From: Laspinema palackyanum D2c | GTDB lineage: Bacteria; Cyanobacteriota; Cyanobacteriia; Cyanobacteriales; Laspinemataceae | Reading direction: 5' to 3' | NCBI RefSeq assembly: GCF_025370875.1 | Contig: NZ_JAMXFD010000005.1 | Location: 1-64,000, forward strand | DNA length: 64,000 nucleotides | Part shown: positions 26,604-36,454 of the stretch, in pieces | How positions within the stretch are numbered: the stretch's first letter is position 1 | Layout of the letters: every line of letters begins with the position of its first letter | Notes under the pieces: model-generated | Told to the model about the DNA's origin: nothing | The model's database searches: none | What the model saw: the letters and a program-made list of their open reading frames with translations, nothing else | Made by a program: the position numbers and the translations under genes

Positions 26604-29600
26604 CTATAGCTGTACCGATCGCGGAAGCAACCGGGTGATCGCCTGGGCTAATTCCAAGGGTTCCACCGGCTTGGGAATGTGAGCATCAAATCCGGCGGAG
26701 AGAATGGCTTGGCGATCGCTCTCTCCGGCGTAGGCAGTGACGGCGATGGCGGGAAGGGTTCCCCCGTCCTGGGGTGAGCGCGATCGCAGGGTGCGAATTA
26801 AGCCGTAGCCGTCGAGTTCGGGCATTCCAATGTCACTGACCAAAATATCCGGTTGCCAGTCGTTAATCACCGAAATTGCCTTCTCTGCTGACTCGACTGC
26901 CTGTACCCGCGCACCTTCCATTTCTAGCACAAAAACTAGAAACTCCCGAGTATCCAGTATATCATCCACAACGAGTATTTTTATTCCCTCTAAATTGGGC
27001 AACTCGGGGGCGATGGGTTCCGGGGGAGAGGGTTCCCCAGACTCCGGTAACAAAGGCAAACTGATGGCAAAGGTCGCCCCCTGGCCGATTCCGGGGCTGT
27101 CCGCACGAATTCTGCCGCCATGTAATTCGACTAAGTGACGGGCGATCGCCAGTCCTAACCCCAGTCCGCCAAAGGTGCGGGTGGTGGTACTATCCGCTTG
27201 TCGGAAGGTTTCAAAGACATGAGGCAAAAAGTCCGGGTCTATTCCCGATCCGGTATCTTGGACCTGAATTTGAGCGCAATCTTCCCCTTGAGTGAGAGAG
27301 ACGGTGACTTGTCCTCCCGGGGGGGTAAATTTGACTGCATTGGAGAGGAGATTCCAAACGGCTTGCTGCAAACGGTTTGAATCTCCTAAAACTTGTCCAA
27401 CTTCTGGATTAAACTCGGTGTGTATTTGTATAAATTTAGCCTGGGCTGCTAGGCGGACGGTTTCGATCGCCGAGTCAATCACTTCTGCCAGTTTGACTGG
27501 GGTTTCGGTGAGAATCAGCTTACCCCGCAGAATCCGAGAAACATCGAGCAAGTCTTCGATGAGTTCGGTTTGTAATTTGGCATTGCGTTCAATGCTGTTT
27601 AAAGCTTGTTGGGTTTTTTCCGGGGAAAGTGTGCCTCTTTTGAGGAGTTGCGTCCAGCCGAGAATGGGGTTGAGGGGCGATCGCAATTCATGGGATAAGA
27701 CGGCGAGAAATTCATCTTTAATCCGGTTGGCAACTTCCGCTTGTGATCGCGCTTCTCGTTCCAGTTCCAGCAGGTGCAATCGTTCTTGTTCCTGCAATTT
27801 GCGATCGGTGATGTTACTAAAAGAAATCGCTACCCCATCCTCTAATTTAACCGCCATATTCCGGAACCAGCCGCGAATCCCATCGGCTTTGTATTCCAGT
27901 TCGAGGTCATGGGGAATCCCGGTTTCTACCACCTGCACGTACCGATGAAATAGCTCACTATTGGTTTTATTTCCCGGTAGGCGATCGCTCAAACGATTAC
28001 CGATTAATTCATCAAGGGAATACCCCAACAGTTCCGCAGCTTTGGGGTTAGCATAATCCCACTGAAAATCAATAATTTCTCCTGTGGAATTGCGGATGGC
28101 GCGCAAAATGGTGAAGGCGTCCAGGGAGAGTTCTTGGGCGACGCGAAACCGCTGTTCACTCTCGCGCAGGGCTTCTTCGGCTAATTTGCGATCGGTCACA
28201 TCCATGTTAACGCCAATCACCCGAACAGGCTTCCCATTTTCATCCTGAAAAGCTCTAGCTTTGGCGGCGATCCAACGAATTTGACCATCGGGTCGTTGAA
28301 GGCGAAATTCGCTATTAAAATGGACGCCATCCTGACTACAACGTCGGCATTGTTCTTCTACTGTGGCCTGATCGCTAGGATGAACCATAGCGAGTAATCT
28401 GTTAAATGTGGTGGCCAAGTTACCGGGTAACAGTCCATACATGGATTGGAGTTCTTCACTCAGAAGAATTTCCCCGGTTTGTAAATTCCAATCCCATATC
28501 CCGATTGTGCCAATGTTTTGAGCTAAGGCTAACCATTTTTGGTTACTCTCTAAGGTTTCCTCGGCCCGTTTGCGATCGCTAATATCTACGGTAATTCCAT
28601 CAAACCGTATCGGTTGTCCTGTCTCGTTGTAAAAGGCTCGTCCGATGGCGCGAATCCAGCGGATTTTACCCGTTGGATCAACGGTGCGATAGTCAATTTG
28701 ATAGGAGGTACCCTCGGCGATCGCCTGAGTAATCGCTTCCTGAGTGCGATCGCGGTCCTCCGGATGCAAGCACTCATAAAATAGGGCGATAGTGACTTCG
28801 GTCTCGGGAGACAGTCCAAAATGTTCTTTGCACTTGTGATTCCACTCTAGTTTATCAAAGGGCAGGTCACAATACCATAAACCCAACTCCGAGGAGTCCA
28901 AGACGAGATCCAGGCGTTCCCGTCCAATCTGGACCGCTTCCTCCATCCGCTTCTGATTGCTGATATCGACACAAGCGCCGGTTAAATATAGGGGGGTACC
29001 CTCCTCATCGGTGAAGGTTTTTCCTTTATCAAAAATCCACCGAATGCTGCCATCGGGACAGAGAATTCGGAACTCCATCTCGAAGTCCTCACTCGCGTGG
29101 CCACACTTTTCTACCTCACTTTTCACCGCTTCTTGGTCTTCCGGGTGGATCAGGGAGACAAACTCCTGTAACGTTGTTAGCACATGGTTCTGTGATAGGC
29201 AAAACAGCCGATTCATTGTTTCATCCCACTCGACAGAATCGGTCTGGATATTCCATCGATAGGTGCCTGTTTCTGATGCCGATAGCGCCGCCTGGAAGCG
29301 CTCTTGGCGATCGCGCAGTTGCCGTTCAACCTGTTTTTGACGGCTGATATCCAGGTTGATTCCGGCCCAGCAAATCGTCTCTCCCTGGTCATTTTTAACG
29401 GGAACACCACGGGATAACATCGGATGCCACTTGCCATCGACACCCCGAAAGTGATGTTCTCGATCCCAGATATTACCCGTGCGTAGAGAGGTTTCCCATA
29501 ACGCGAGGGTCTCATCCAGGTCATCGGGATGTATCGCCTGGGTCCATCCCCATCCCGCACATTCGGCAAGGGTCAGTCCAACTAGGTTCTGGAATGATTC

Positions 29601-30773
29601 GCTCACATAAATTACGCGACCCTCGCGATCGCAGATCCAAATTCCATATTGCAGGGTTTCCCCGATCGCCTGGTAGAGGCGTTCACTGTGCTTTAATGCT
29701 TCTTCCGATTGCTTGCGATCGCTAATATCTCGGAAATAAAGAAATAACCCCTGATTAGAAGGATAAACCTGAATCTCTAACTGCATTTTTAACGGTTCAT
29801 AGAGCACTTCTAAATGGACCGGGACCTGTTCCTGCATCGCCCGTCGATATTCCCGTTCTACTTCCGTTCCCACGGACCAAGGCCACACTTCCCAATGGGT
29901 TTTACCGATTAATTCTTCCGGCTGTTTCTGATTAATTCGCTCCGTTTCTCCGGTGATTTCCAGGATTCGCCATTCCCGATCTAATGAGACAAAGGCATCG
30001 GTCATGCTTTCTAACATCTCGATGGCCTGATCTAATTCGGTGATCTCGATCCGTTTCCCTACAACCCCTTCTGAAGGTCGGTTCTCCGGGTCGGTCTCCG
30101 TGAAGGTAAAGACCCGATAGAGTAATGTTCCTTCTACATCTTTGAGGGAATTGACTTCAGTAATTCCGATAATTAGCCTGCCTTCTCTCCCCAACTGTAC
30201 GGAGTCCAATCTATGAAAACCCCCGGCATCTGCTAACCGAATGGTGCTGATTAGTTGGCCGTGACACTCTGGGGAAAATAAGTCAAAAATTGAGGTGCCA
30301 ATCAGTTCTTCCACCTCGTACCCCTGGATTCTGGCCCAGGTGGAATTGACCTGTTCTAAGCGGTGAGTTGTCGCCGAGGCGATCGCCACCCCAGATCCGC
30401 CCCTTTCTCCTCCTATTTCCTCGCCATCGGATGAGGTTTGAATTTTGGGGCAGTCGGTGATATCCTGATAATAAATGACTAGCCCGGTTGCGGAGGGAAT
30501 GCCCTGGACTTTGATCCCGCGATTCAGGGTGGGGTAAAAGTGTTGAATTTCCACGGAAACCCCTTCGGCGATCGCCCGATGAAATTCCGGCTTCCATGAT
30601 GAGGCGATCGCCCAGGGAAAACTCTCCCACAAAATTGTACCGATCAATTGCTCTTGACTTCTTCCCACGATTTGAGCACCCCGGTGATTGACATAAGTGA
30701 TGCACCATTGCCGATCGCAGGCGGCCAAACCCTCGGTTATGCCCTCAAGAATGGTGAGAAATTGGTCTTGCAT
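26604..30773 (-). CDS. Hybrid sensor histidine kinase with eight PAS domains
   Basis: 1389 residues, soluble. Eight consecutive PAS/PAC modules occupy residues 1 to about 990 (each closed by a D-I-[ST]-D-[RC]-K-type linker). HisKA follows with the phospho-accepting His in LAVLSHELRSPLNPILGW, then HATPase_c (DSNRLQQAVWNLLSNAVKFT; VQDTGSGIDPDFLPHVFE; GGLGLGLAIARHLVELHGG) and a C-terminal receiver (DILVSDIGMPELDGYGLIRT). The receiver Asp is in VSDIGMP. The input is unknown. The HisKA-to-receiver half closely resembles the kinase at 41117, so the two are paralogues that differ in sensor part. ATG start 30773. No operon partner. Confidence 0.95.
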   Translation of the reverse strand: MQDQFLTILEGITEGLAACDRQWCITYVNHRGAQIVGRSQEQLIGTILWESFPWAIASSWKPEFHRAIAEGVSVEIQHFYPTLNRGIKVQGIPSATGLVIYYQDITDCPKIQTSSDGEEIGGERGGSGVAIASATTHRLEQVNSTWARIQGYEVEELIGTSIFDLFSPECHGQLISTIRLADAGGFHRLDSVQLGREGRLIIGITEVNSLKDVEGTLLYRVFTFTETDPENRPSEGVVGKRIEITELDQAIEMLESMTDAFVSLDREWRILEITGETERINQKQPEELIGKTHWEVWPWSVGTEVEREYRRAMQEQVPVHLEVLYEPLKMQLEIQVYPSNQGLFLYFRDISDRKQSEEALKHSERLYQAIGETLQYGIWICDREGRVIYVSESFQNLVGLTLAECAGWGWTQAIHPDDLDETLALWETSLRTGNIWDREHHFRGVDGKWHPMLSRGVPVKNDQGETICWAGINLDISRQKQVERQLRDRQERFQAALSASETGTYRWNIQTDSVEWDETMNRLFCLSQNHVLTTLQEFVSLIHPEDQEAVKSEVEKCGHASEDFEMEFRILCPDGSIRWIFDKGKTFTDEEGTPLYLTGACVDISNQKRMEEAVQIGRERLDLVLDSSELGLWYCDLPFDKLEWNHKCKEHFGLSPETEVTIALFYECLHPEDRDRTQEAITQAIAEGTSYQIDYRTVDPTGKIRWIRAIGRAFYNETGQPIRFDGITVDISDRKRAEETLESNQKWLALAQNIGTIGIWDWNLQTGEILLSEELQSMYGLLPGNLATTFNRLLAMVHPSDQATVEEQCRRCSQDGVHFNSEFRLQRPDGQIRWIAAKARAFQDENGKPVRVIGVNMDVTDRKLAEEALRESEQRFRVAQELSLDAFTILRAIRNSTGEIIDFQWDYANPKAAELLGYSLDELIGNRLSDRLPGNKTNSELFHRYVQVVETGIPHDLELEYKADGIRGWFRNMAVKLEDGVAISFSNITDRKLQEQERLHLLELEREARSQAEVANRIKDEFLAVLSHELRSPLNPILGWTQLLKRGTLSPEKTQQALNSIERNAKLQTELIEDLLDVSRILRGKLILTETPVKLAEVIDSAIETVRLAAQAKFIQIHTEFNPEVGQVLGDSNRLQQAVWNLLSNAVKFTPPGGQVTVSLTQGEDCAQIQVQDTGSGIDPDFLPHVFETFRQADSTTTRTFGGLGLGLAIARHLVELHGGRIRADSPGIGQGATFAISLPLLPESGEPSPPEPIAPELPNLEGIKILVVDDILDTREFLVFVLEMEGARVQAVESAEKAISVINDWQPDILVSDIGMPELDGYGLIRTLRSRSPQDGGTLPAIAVTAYAGESDRQAILSAGFDAHIPKPVEPLELAQAITRLLPRSVQL

Positions 30774-31115
30774 AGTCTTTCAATGGACGGTACAGGTTTT
30801 GATGAGTCAAATTCTTGAATCACAATTCATCAGATTTTCAGATCCATGACCCCTCTCCCTCTCAACTCTGGGGTAAACAGAACTCGCCTTGCTCATCACT
30901 GTTCTATCGTCCTGTAGCGCCCACTTAAAGTAGGGGTGAGGTCGTCTCAACCTCTGGATGAAGGCAGGAACAATTGGAATTTTATGAATGAATAATACTA
31001 GATCCCTCTCAAATTGTCAAGAGAAAAAAGCGCCAGGGGACCATCGACGGGACTCTAGGTTTGAAACTGGGTTCATGTAACTGGGTCCAATGGAATTGTA
31101 AGACGGCCAAATTGA
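30774..31115. other. Intergenic stretch upstream of the eight-PAS kinase
   Basis: About 340 bases, presumed kinase promoter region. No gene, RNA or repeat recognised. Confidence 0.5.
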
Positions 31116-31292
31116 TCAACGGCGATCGCGTTTTATCTCTAACCGTTGGGGGGGATCTCGTTCGGGCTTAAGTTGTTCGGAAGTCTGATTTGAAATCAGA
31201 TGAAATACCGCACCTATAACAAACAGCAGAAACACAGAAGCAATGGCGAAAACAACATTCAAAAGTGAGTGACTAGGCCGGTTATTTTTCAT
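31116..31292 (-). CDS. Small 58-residue single-pass membrane protein
   Basis: ATG at 31292, stop at 31116. A short polar head (MKNNRPSHSL), one hydrophobic helix (LNVVFAIASVFLLFVIGAVF), then a charged tail rich in Lys/Arg/Glu (SEQLKPERDPPQRLEIKRDR). The layout suits a single-pass protein with a cytosolic basic tail. No clear ribosome-binding site. Not recognised as a known family. Confidence 0.5.
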   Translation of the reverse strand: MKNNRPSHSLLNVVFAIASVFLLFVIGAVFHLISNQTSEQLKPERDPPQRLEIKRDRR

Positions 31293-31569
31293 AAGACATG
31301 GAGGTTCAATCAACAGCCCGAATCCAAAGCACAAGTTCAAACCCAATCAAACCTCAGCCTTGACCTGGCGATTCGGAATACTCGCTTCAACGCATTAAAT
31401 TCCCTAGCTTCAGAATAGGGGTGATGGGAAGTTTGTGGCTCTATCGCCGGGAAGAATTCCTCTCACCCCGGGTGATTTTTCGGGAAATTCAACCCCCTTT
31501 GGACATTTCCTTCTTTAGACAGAGGTGAGACCGTCCCTGGTTCTTTTAAGGTAGGAGGCTAGAACAGCT
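31293..31569. other. Intergenic stretch
   Basis: No features recognised apart from a GGTAGGAGG sequence at its right end that could serve the questionable small frame at 31570. Confidence 0.4.
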
Positions 31570-31755
31570 ATGACCACTGCCAGCCCCCCAACCGGGGAAA
31601 AACGGTCTTCCAGAGCAAGCCTTCACCCCGTTGCCTTCACCCAAAGGGCAGGCGGAAAAAAGCTAATCGTGGCTCGAAATACCCTGGGGGAACGGCGTCA
31701 ATTCGCAACGTTCCTCCGTTACCATGACCCTCACCAGAAGGAGAATCCCGCTTGA
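31570..31755 (+). CDS. Questionable 61-residue frame ahead of the lipoprotein gene
   Basis: ATG with GGAGG 12 bases upstream; ends four bases into a TTG start of the next gene. The peptide (MTTASPPTGEKRSSRASLHP...) is basic and low in hydrophobic residues. It could be a leader or a chance frame. Confidence 0.22.
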   Translation: MTTASPPTGEKRSSRASLHPVAFTQRAGGKKLIVARNTLGERRQFATFLRYHDPHQKENPA

Positions 31756-31757
31756 TC

Positions 31758-32582
31758 ATGTTCAATTTACAGAGTCGCGATCGCCTGCTCTATCGCCAAA
31801 CCATTCGGCGCACCCCCCTGGCTCTGGGGTTGATGGCAATGTTCCTCGTGGCTTGTCAAGCGGACAGTCCCATGAACACCGAGACAGACAAGCCTGAGCC
31901 TGTTGCCTCATCCGAGGCCATAGAACCCATAGAACAACTGATTGGAAGTATGATCACCATCCGGGTTGAACCCGTCGCTCAAGTCAGTCCCCACAGCTTC
32001 ACAATCCAGGATGACGGGGTATTCGCCAGTGAACCGATTTTAGCCATCAATGCGTCGGGAGTGCCGGTGATTGTCCCCATCGACCCTCAAACCCCCCTGC
32101 AAATTACGGGGACGCTCGTCCGGTTGATCGCGACGGATATCGAACGCGCTTATGGTTTTGAACTCGATCCAACTCTGTATGCCGAGTATGAAGGCAAACC
32201 CGCGATGATCGCTGAGTCGATCGCCTTCTCGCCGGAACCGGCTGAAGTGACCCAACATCCGACGCGCTACTATAATCAGGTGTTGGCAGTCCCGGGCGAA
32301 ATTGCCACAAGTATTGCTACGGATGCGTTTACCTTCGATGGGGAGGCATCCGGTGGGATGGGAGGGAACAATTTGCTGGCGATCGCCCCGAACTCACCCC
32401 CCTTGCAATCGGGTCAAACCCTTCTGGCAACGGGGGTTTTACCTCCTTTCGTTCGGGAAGAAATTCAGCCAGAGCATCCTTTAACTTGGGATGTGAATCT
32501 CACAGAGCAGTGGGCAGCCGAATACAGAAACCAACCCGTATTAATCGTCGATCATATATATTCTCCGGCGATCGCTCCGTAA
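31758..32582 (+). CDS. Putative lipoprotein of unknown function
   Basis: 274 residues from the ATG at 31758. The N-terminal signal ends in a lipobox (MAMFLVAC, Cys about residue 33), so the protein should be lipid-anchored in the cell envelope. The mature part is acidic and beta-rich, with two OB-like segments (MITIRVEPVAQVSPHSFTIQ and then LAVPGEIATSIATDAFTF). Conserved phrases of the type TITGTV.../FVVDD... suggest a pair of nucleic-acid-free OB folds as in other bacterial envelope proteins. No enzyme motif seen. Confidence 0.65.
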   Translation: MFNLQSRDRLLYRQTIRRTPLALGLMAMFLVACQADSPMNTETDKPEPVASSEAIEPIEQLIGSMITIRVEPVAQVSPHSFTIQDDGVFASEPILAINASGVPVIVPIDPQTPLQITGTLVRLIATDIERAYGFELDPTLYAEYEGKPAMIAESIAFSPEPAEVTQHPTRYYNQVLAVPGEIATSIATDAFTFDGEASGGMGGNNLLAIAPNSPPLQSGQTLLATGVLPPFVREEIQPEHPLTWDVNLTEQWAAEYRNQPVLIVDHIYSPAIAP

Positions 32583-32778
32583 CAAGGGGCGAATCCAACT
32601 CGGGTTCCTAGAGGGTTGAGAGGGGTGAGGGTTAATTTTACCCTTTCTGTATCCAGCGCCAAAGGGGGTCCAGCTAATCGGCGATCGCCAAAGGGAAAGA
32701 AAGAATGCTCCGAGGAGTTAAATCCGCTGCATTCAAAATATTCACATTAAACAGATGGATCACAAAGGGGGTGTCAAC

Positions 32779-33867
32779 TTGAATTTTGGTAGTCTAATTG
32801 GGGCAATCGCTTTTATTGTTTCATTAATTATTCTCTGGGAAATTCGCACGGTATTATTGCTAATTTTTGCCGCAGTTGCCTTTGCCACCGTTCTCAATCG
32901 GATGGTGCGGCGATTAGAGCGATCGCGTCTGAATCGGGGGTTGGCCATTGCCCTAACGATTGGCCTTCTTTTCGCCATTTTGGGTTTATTTTTTCTCTTG
33001 ATTTTTCCCACGGTTGTTGCTCAATTTCAAGAATTAGTGGAACTCCTCCCCCAAACCTTGGCCCAGTTACGGCAGTGGTATCGATGGCTAGAAAACGTTA
33101 TTCCCAATCAGTTCATTGAAGATCTGCAAAACGTTGAATTTTTATCGGAACGAATTTCCACTATCGGTTTAAGTTGGTTTGGCGGCTTTTTTAGTATTTT
33201 CTCCAACTCGTTAGACTTTGTATTAAACCTGCTCCTCGTCCTCGTGCTAATCGTCATGCTATTAGCCAATCCCAACCTTTATCGCCAGGGTTTTATGCTG
33301 CTATTTCCAGCATTTTATCGCCGCCGAGTCGATGAAATTCTCCAGGGATGCGAACATAATCTGGTGGGTTGGGCCATTGGGCGAATTTTTAACATGACTT
33401 TTATTGCGATCGCCAGTGGAATAGGCTTATGGATAATCGGCGTCCCTTTAGCATTAGTCAACGCCATCATTTCCGCTTTACTCAGCTACATTCCCAATCT
33501 GGGTCCGATTCTGGGTTCCATTCCCCCCATCGCCCTAGCCTTCCTAGATTCACCCATAAAAGGAGTGATAGTCATTGTATTTTACCTGTTTATTGAACAG
33601 CTAGAAGGGCTAGTGTTAACCCCCATGATCATGGAAAATGAAATTTCTTTACCCCCGGCAGTTACCTTAACCTCTATGCTGATTTTTTCTCAGTTTTTTG
33701 GTCTGCTGGGTTTATTCCTCGCCCTTCCCATCGTGGCGGTTTTACAAATTTGGCTGAAGGAAGTATTAGTTAAAGATGTCATGAACAATTGGACCCGACA
33801 GGGAGCCTATTCTTCTCATGCCAAAGATACCTTACCCGGTGAACCTTTAACAGATTCTGAACCCTAA
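32779..33867 (+). CDS. AI-2E family (PerM/UPF0118) transporter
   Basis: 362 residues if started at the TTG at 32779, which has AAAGGGGG seven bases upstream and gives the common N-terminus MNFGSLIGAIAFIVSLIILW; an ATG at 32755 adds eight residues. Two N-terminal helices, a long amphipathic middle region (QFQELVELLPQTLAQLRQWY), then five to six more helices. The signature LSYIPNLGPILGSIPP is the family's conserved P-N-x-G-P motif. Family members export small molecules or act as Na+/H+ antiporters; the substrate is unknown. A terminator follows. Confidence 0.9.
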   Translation: MNFGSLIGAIAFIVSLIILWEIRTVLLLIFAAVAFATVLNRMVRRLERSRLNRGLAIALTIGLLFAILGLFFLLIFPTVVAQFQELVELLPQTLAQLRQWYRWLENVIPNQFIEDLQNVEFLSERISTIGLSWFGGFFSIFSNSLDFVLNLLLVLVLIVMLLANPNLYRQGFMLLFPAFYRRRVDEILQGCEHNLVGWAIGRIFNMTFIAIASGIGLWIIGVPLALVNAIISALLSYIPNLGPILGSIPPIALAFLDSPIKGVIVIVFYLFIEQLEGLVLTPMIMENEISLPPAVTLTSMLIFSQFFGLLGLFLALPIVAVLQIWLKEVLVKDVMNNWTRQGAYSSHAKDTLPGEPLTDSEP

Positions 33868-33877
33868 TCACAGATTA

Positions 33878-33905
33878 AAACCCGCACCTTTATGGGTGCG
33901 GGTTT
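33878..33905. terminator. Terminator between convergent genes
   Basis: AAACCCGCACC and GGTGCGGGTTT, perfect 11-base arms, 6-base loop; usable in both orientations. Confidence 0.8.
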
Positions 33906-33932
33906 GGGTGACGAGAAGTTCGGAATCACGAA

Positions 33933-34571
33933 TCAACGCGAGTCAAGAATCAGGGTTTGATTGAGGCGGCCCGTACCCTGAGTTTCATGCCTAACCGTAT
34001 TGCGATCGCCGGTTAACTCCACATAAATGTTGGAATTAGCAGGAGTATAATTCCCGGTGATTTCAATTTCATTTTTGCCCGGATTGAGATAAGACGAGAG
34101 GTCGATCGCCGTATAGTTGCCGCGAATAGTTTCCACCACTTTCCCATCAATCACAATCTCGGCGTTGATATAAGTGCCGCGATCGCCCCAAACTTCGAGG
34201 GCTAATTGGTCCGAATCCACCGTAATCTCTGTAGTTTCTTGGTTTTGAGACAGGTTATTCCGGCGTGACTGTCGGGAATACACCGACTGAGACAACAGAT
34301 TAGGGCGCTCAAGGGGGAAAACAATCAATCCCGATCGCGATCGGTCTAAGTGAGTCGGTGGCCCGAGGCGACTGCGACTCCCAACGGATTCAATCCTCAA
34401 TCCGCCCTCGGATTCAACTCGAATTCCCTGTTCATCCACCTGAATTGACATCTGGGACTGGGCCTGAGTCGCACCCAGCATCAAGGCGGCTAAGGATGTG
34501 AACAGGGCAACCCATCTCACAGTGGGGGGCGGATTGATTAAATACCCCATAAACTTGATGGCTCTATACAT
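33933..34571 (-). CDS. Secreted protein of unknown function (member 4 of the secreted cluster)
   Basis: 212 residues. An N-terminal signal (VALFTSLAALMLGATQAQS, about 21-39) is followed by a Gly/Ser/Arg-rich stretch and a beta-rich half (EVWGDRGTYINAEIVIDGKV). It ends with NSNIYVELTGDRNTVRHETQ, which carries the T-G-D-R-N-T-V version of the motif seen in neighbouring proteins (TGNGN-x-V). No enzyme motif. It is the last of four co-directional genes; 63 bases separate it from the one before. Confidence 0.6.
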   Translation of the reverse strand: MYRAIKFMGYLINPPPTVRWVALFTSLAALMLGATQAQSQMSIQVDEQGIRVESEGGLRIESVGSRSRLGPPTHLDRSRSGLIVFPLERPNLLSQSVYSRQSRRNNLSQNQETTEITVDSDQLALEVWGDRGTYINAEIVIDGKVVETIRGNYTAIDLSSYLNPGKNEIEITGNYTPANSNIYVELTGDRNTVRHETQGTGRLNQTLILDSR

Positions 34572-34634
34572 GATTTTAGTCCTAAATACAAAAAGACAGC
34601 AGCCAAACTACCTGATTCATTTAATCCCATGCAC

Positions 34635-35054
34635 TTACTCAATTAACCGCAGTTGTTCTCGATAGCGAATGGCCGGATTCTGAATCGAGTTAATGCGATC
34701 GGCCGGATTATCAACGTTAATTTGAGGATTGACCTGAATCTGCACCGGATAGCTGGTTGACCTGAGCGATCGCTCTCCCCCTCGGACGGATTGACGAACG
34801 GAACGGTTTTGAACCGCCCGATTCGGTCCAACATGAATTTGGGTTCCCGTAGTCACCGTGGCATTGCGACCACAACCTCCGGGGTTTCCCATGTCAACCG
34901 TATTGGTTTGCTGGGCCGGACCTCCGCCACTGATGGAAATTTGCACCCCGGTATCAATTTGCACACATTGGGCGGCAGCTAAATCCGTAGCAACCGGGGC
35001 AATGCTGAATAAAGCCGCAATGGATAAACTGCTTAGAAATGAAGATTTTTTCAT
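34635..35054 (-). CDS. Secreted protein with two Cys (member 3 of the secreted cluster)
   Basis: 139 residues from the ATG at 35054 (an upstream TTG at 35066 is weaker). Signal peptide MKKSSFLSSLSIAALFSIAP with cleavage near ATDLAAA. The mature part is Asn/Gln/Gly-rich and polar, with Cys in AAQCVQID and GGCGRNATV that could pair. It has V-x-V/I-x repeats (VQISISGGG; VQIQVNPQINVDN) like a beta-solenoid or fibre subunit. No catalytic motif. Function unknown. Confidence 0.58.
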   Translation of the reverse strand: MKKSSFLSSLSIAALFSIAPVATDLAAAQCVQIDTGVQISISGGGPAQQTNTVDMGNPGGCGRNATVTTGTQIHVGPNRAVQNRSVRQSVRGGERSLRSTSYPVQIQVNPQINVDNPADRINSIQNPAIRYREQLRLIE

Positions 35055-35311
35055 GAACTTTACCAATGAAGATGACTCACTAAAGGAGAAAAAAAGAAGT
35101 CTTTTCTTCCCGATTGAATTGCCGAAAATAAAGGGGATGCACCAAGATTGAGTCTGATACCAAATCCGGTTGTAAAATCGGTTTTCTCTCTTAGCCTGCG
35201 GAGGCAGGCTTCGTCTGTATAGCCCCAGGCTTTAGCCTGCGGGTTTTGACAGACCTTTAAATACCGGATGCCGTCTGATATCGCTTTCACGGAATTATCA
35301 AAATTAGGCCA

Positions 35312-35638
35312 TTAGTGCCGGATAAAATTTTGATGATTTCGCGAAGAAGCGTTGGGAAGATTAGCCGGAGTACGGATGATACTGGGGCTAACCGACTGGT
35401 ATAGCGGGTTCGAGGATGGCACAGAGGAATGGGGAAAGGTCCGACCCCTTGGGTCAACATAATACAGATTGATGTTTTGGTTAACGGTGTTACCGTTGCC
35501 AGTTATCGCCGTTTGTTGATCAATGGAGGGGATCGGGGGACGACTGTTACCCGGTGAGACTTGTGCCGCTAGGGGAGTGGCGATCGCCACGGTGGACAGG
35601 GTAGCAGCCAAACCGACTCGGATCAAATGTGTGAACAT
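35312..35638 (-). CDS. Secreted protein with TGNGN motif (member 2 of the secreted cluster)
   Basis: 108 residues from the ATG at 35638. Signal peptide FTHLIRVGLAATLSTVAIAT ending PLAAQ. The mature part contains QQTAITGNGNTVNQNINLYY, closely matching a segment of the next protein upstream. The rest is Ser/Pro/Asn-rich (PSSNPLYQSVSPSIIRTPAN). No Cys, no enzyme motif. Likely a small structural or matrix protein (inference). Confidence 0.58.
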   Translation of the reverse strand: MFTHLIRVGLAATLSTVAIATPLAAQVSPGNSRPPIPSIDQQTAITGNGNTVNQNINLYYVDPRGRTFPHSSVPSSNPLYQSVSPSIIRTPANLPNASSRNHQNFIRH

Positions 35639-35721
35639 AATTTGCACCGTCAGGAAAGGGAATGACGTCGGGATAGATCTCACCCGACGTCAGGATCGGG
35701 AGTTGTCCACAGGCGATCGCC

Positions 35722-36129
35722 TTAATGTTTCTTTTGATAGTGAGGACGAGGGCGAGGTGCAAACCGCGTGCTATCCGCTTCCACAGTGGTTTGACGATTG
35801 CTTTGGCGCACTTGATTGTGATGTCCGTAAACGTCTGCATTCTGCAATTGGTCTTGAACAACCCCTTGATTTCCCAATCCACCACCTCGGCGATCGATAT
35901 TGGTTTGGGCAGAATTTTGGTCAACAAAGTTTCCATTGCCGGTTACAACCGCACGTTGTTCACTGGTTTGCACTACCGCACTATCCCCACTGACGCGGTA
36001 TCCCCCGGCTTGAGCAGGAAGGGGTGCAATGCCTAAAGTGGCGAGGGTGAGTAAACCCAAGACTGCACTGAGTTTCGGCATTTTGACAGATTGAGCAACG
36101 GTTTGATAAGCCTTGAGAGAGATAATCAT
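35722..36129 (-). CDS. Secreted protein with TGNGN motif (member 1 of the secreted cluster)
   Basis: 135 residues from the ATG at 36129; a second ATG 16 codons on (MPKLSAVLGLLTLATLGIAP) also starts directly at a signal peptide. Cleavage near PLPAQA. The mature chain has EQRAVVTGNGNFVDQNSAQT and ADVYGHHNQVRQSNRQTTVE, two versions of G-x-x-N-x-V-x-Q spaced by about 40 residues, and a basic tail (PRPRPHYQKKH). It is first in the row of four co-directional secreted proteins. The repeat resembles curlin-type G-x-G-N-x-[AV]-x-x-x-Q units loosely. Confidence 0.6.
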   Translation of the reverse strand: MIISLKAYQTVAQSVKMPKLSAVLGLLTLATLGIAPLPAQAGGYRVSGDSAVVQTSEQRAVVTGNGNFVDQNSAQTNIDRRGGGLGNQGVVQDQLQNADVYGHHNQVRQSNRQTTVEADSTRFAPRPRPHYQKKH

Positions 36130-36454
36130 TGTTTTGTCTGGTTTGAAGTGAGTAAGGGTTGAAGAGTGGAGCGTTGGCGCTACCCTCTTTAATCCTCTGA
36201 ACTTCTCTATTAAAGAGCCTCTGTTTTCTCTTGTCAAGGGATTTCTGAGTTTTTTTTAAGAGCCTCTCCGGGGGATGTTAGGGGAAGTTTCTGAGGGTTT
36301 TTATGGTGAATATGCCCAGATAAGTCCACTAAAATTTCATTTTAAGTATTAAGCTTCGGGCTTCATTATATTGCAACATCACCATAAACATTTTTGAGGT
36401 GTTGGCCTCTGAAACGGGTTGAAACGGTCCGGGAGAAAACAAGTAAACTTTTGT
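36130..36454. other. Leader region of the secreted-protein cluster
   Basis: AT-rich, with no gene. It presumably carries the promoter of the cluster, whose first gene starts at 36129. Confidence 0.45.
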
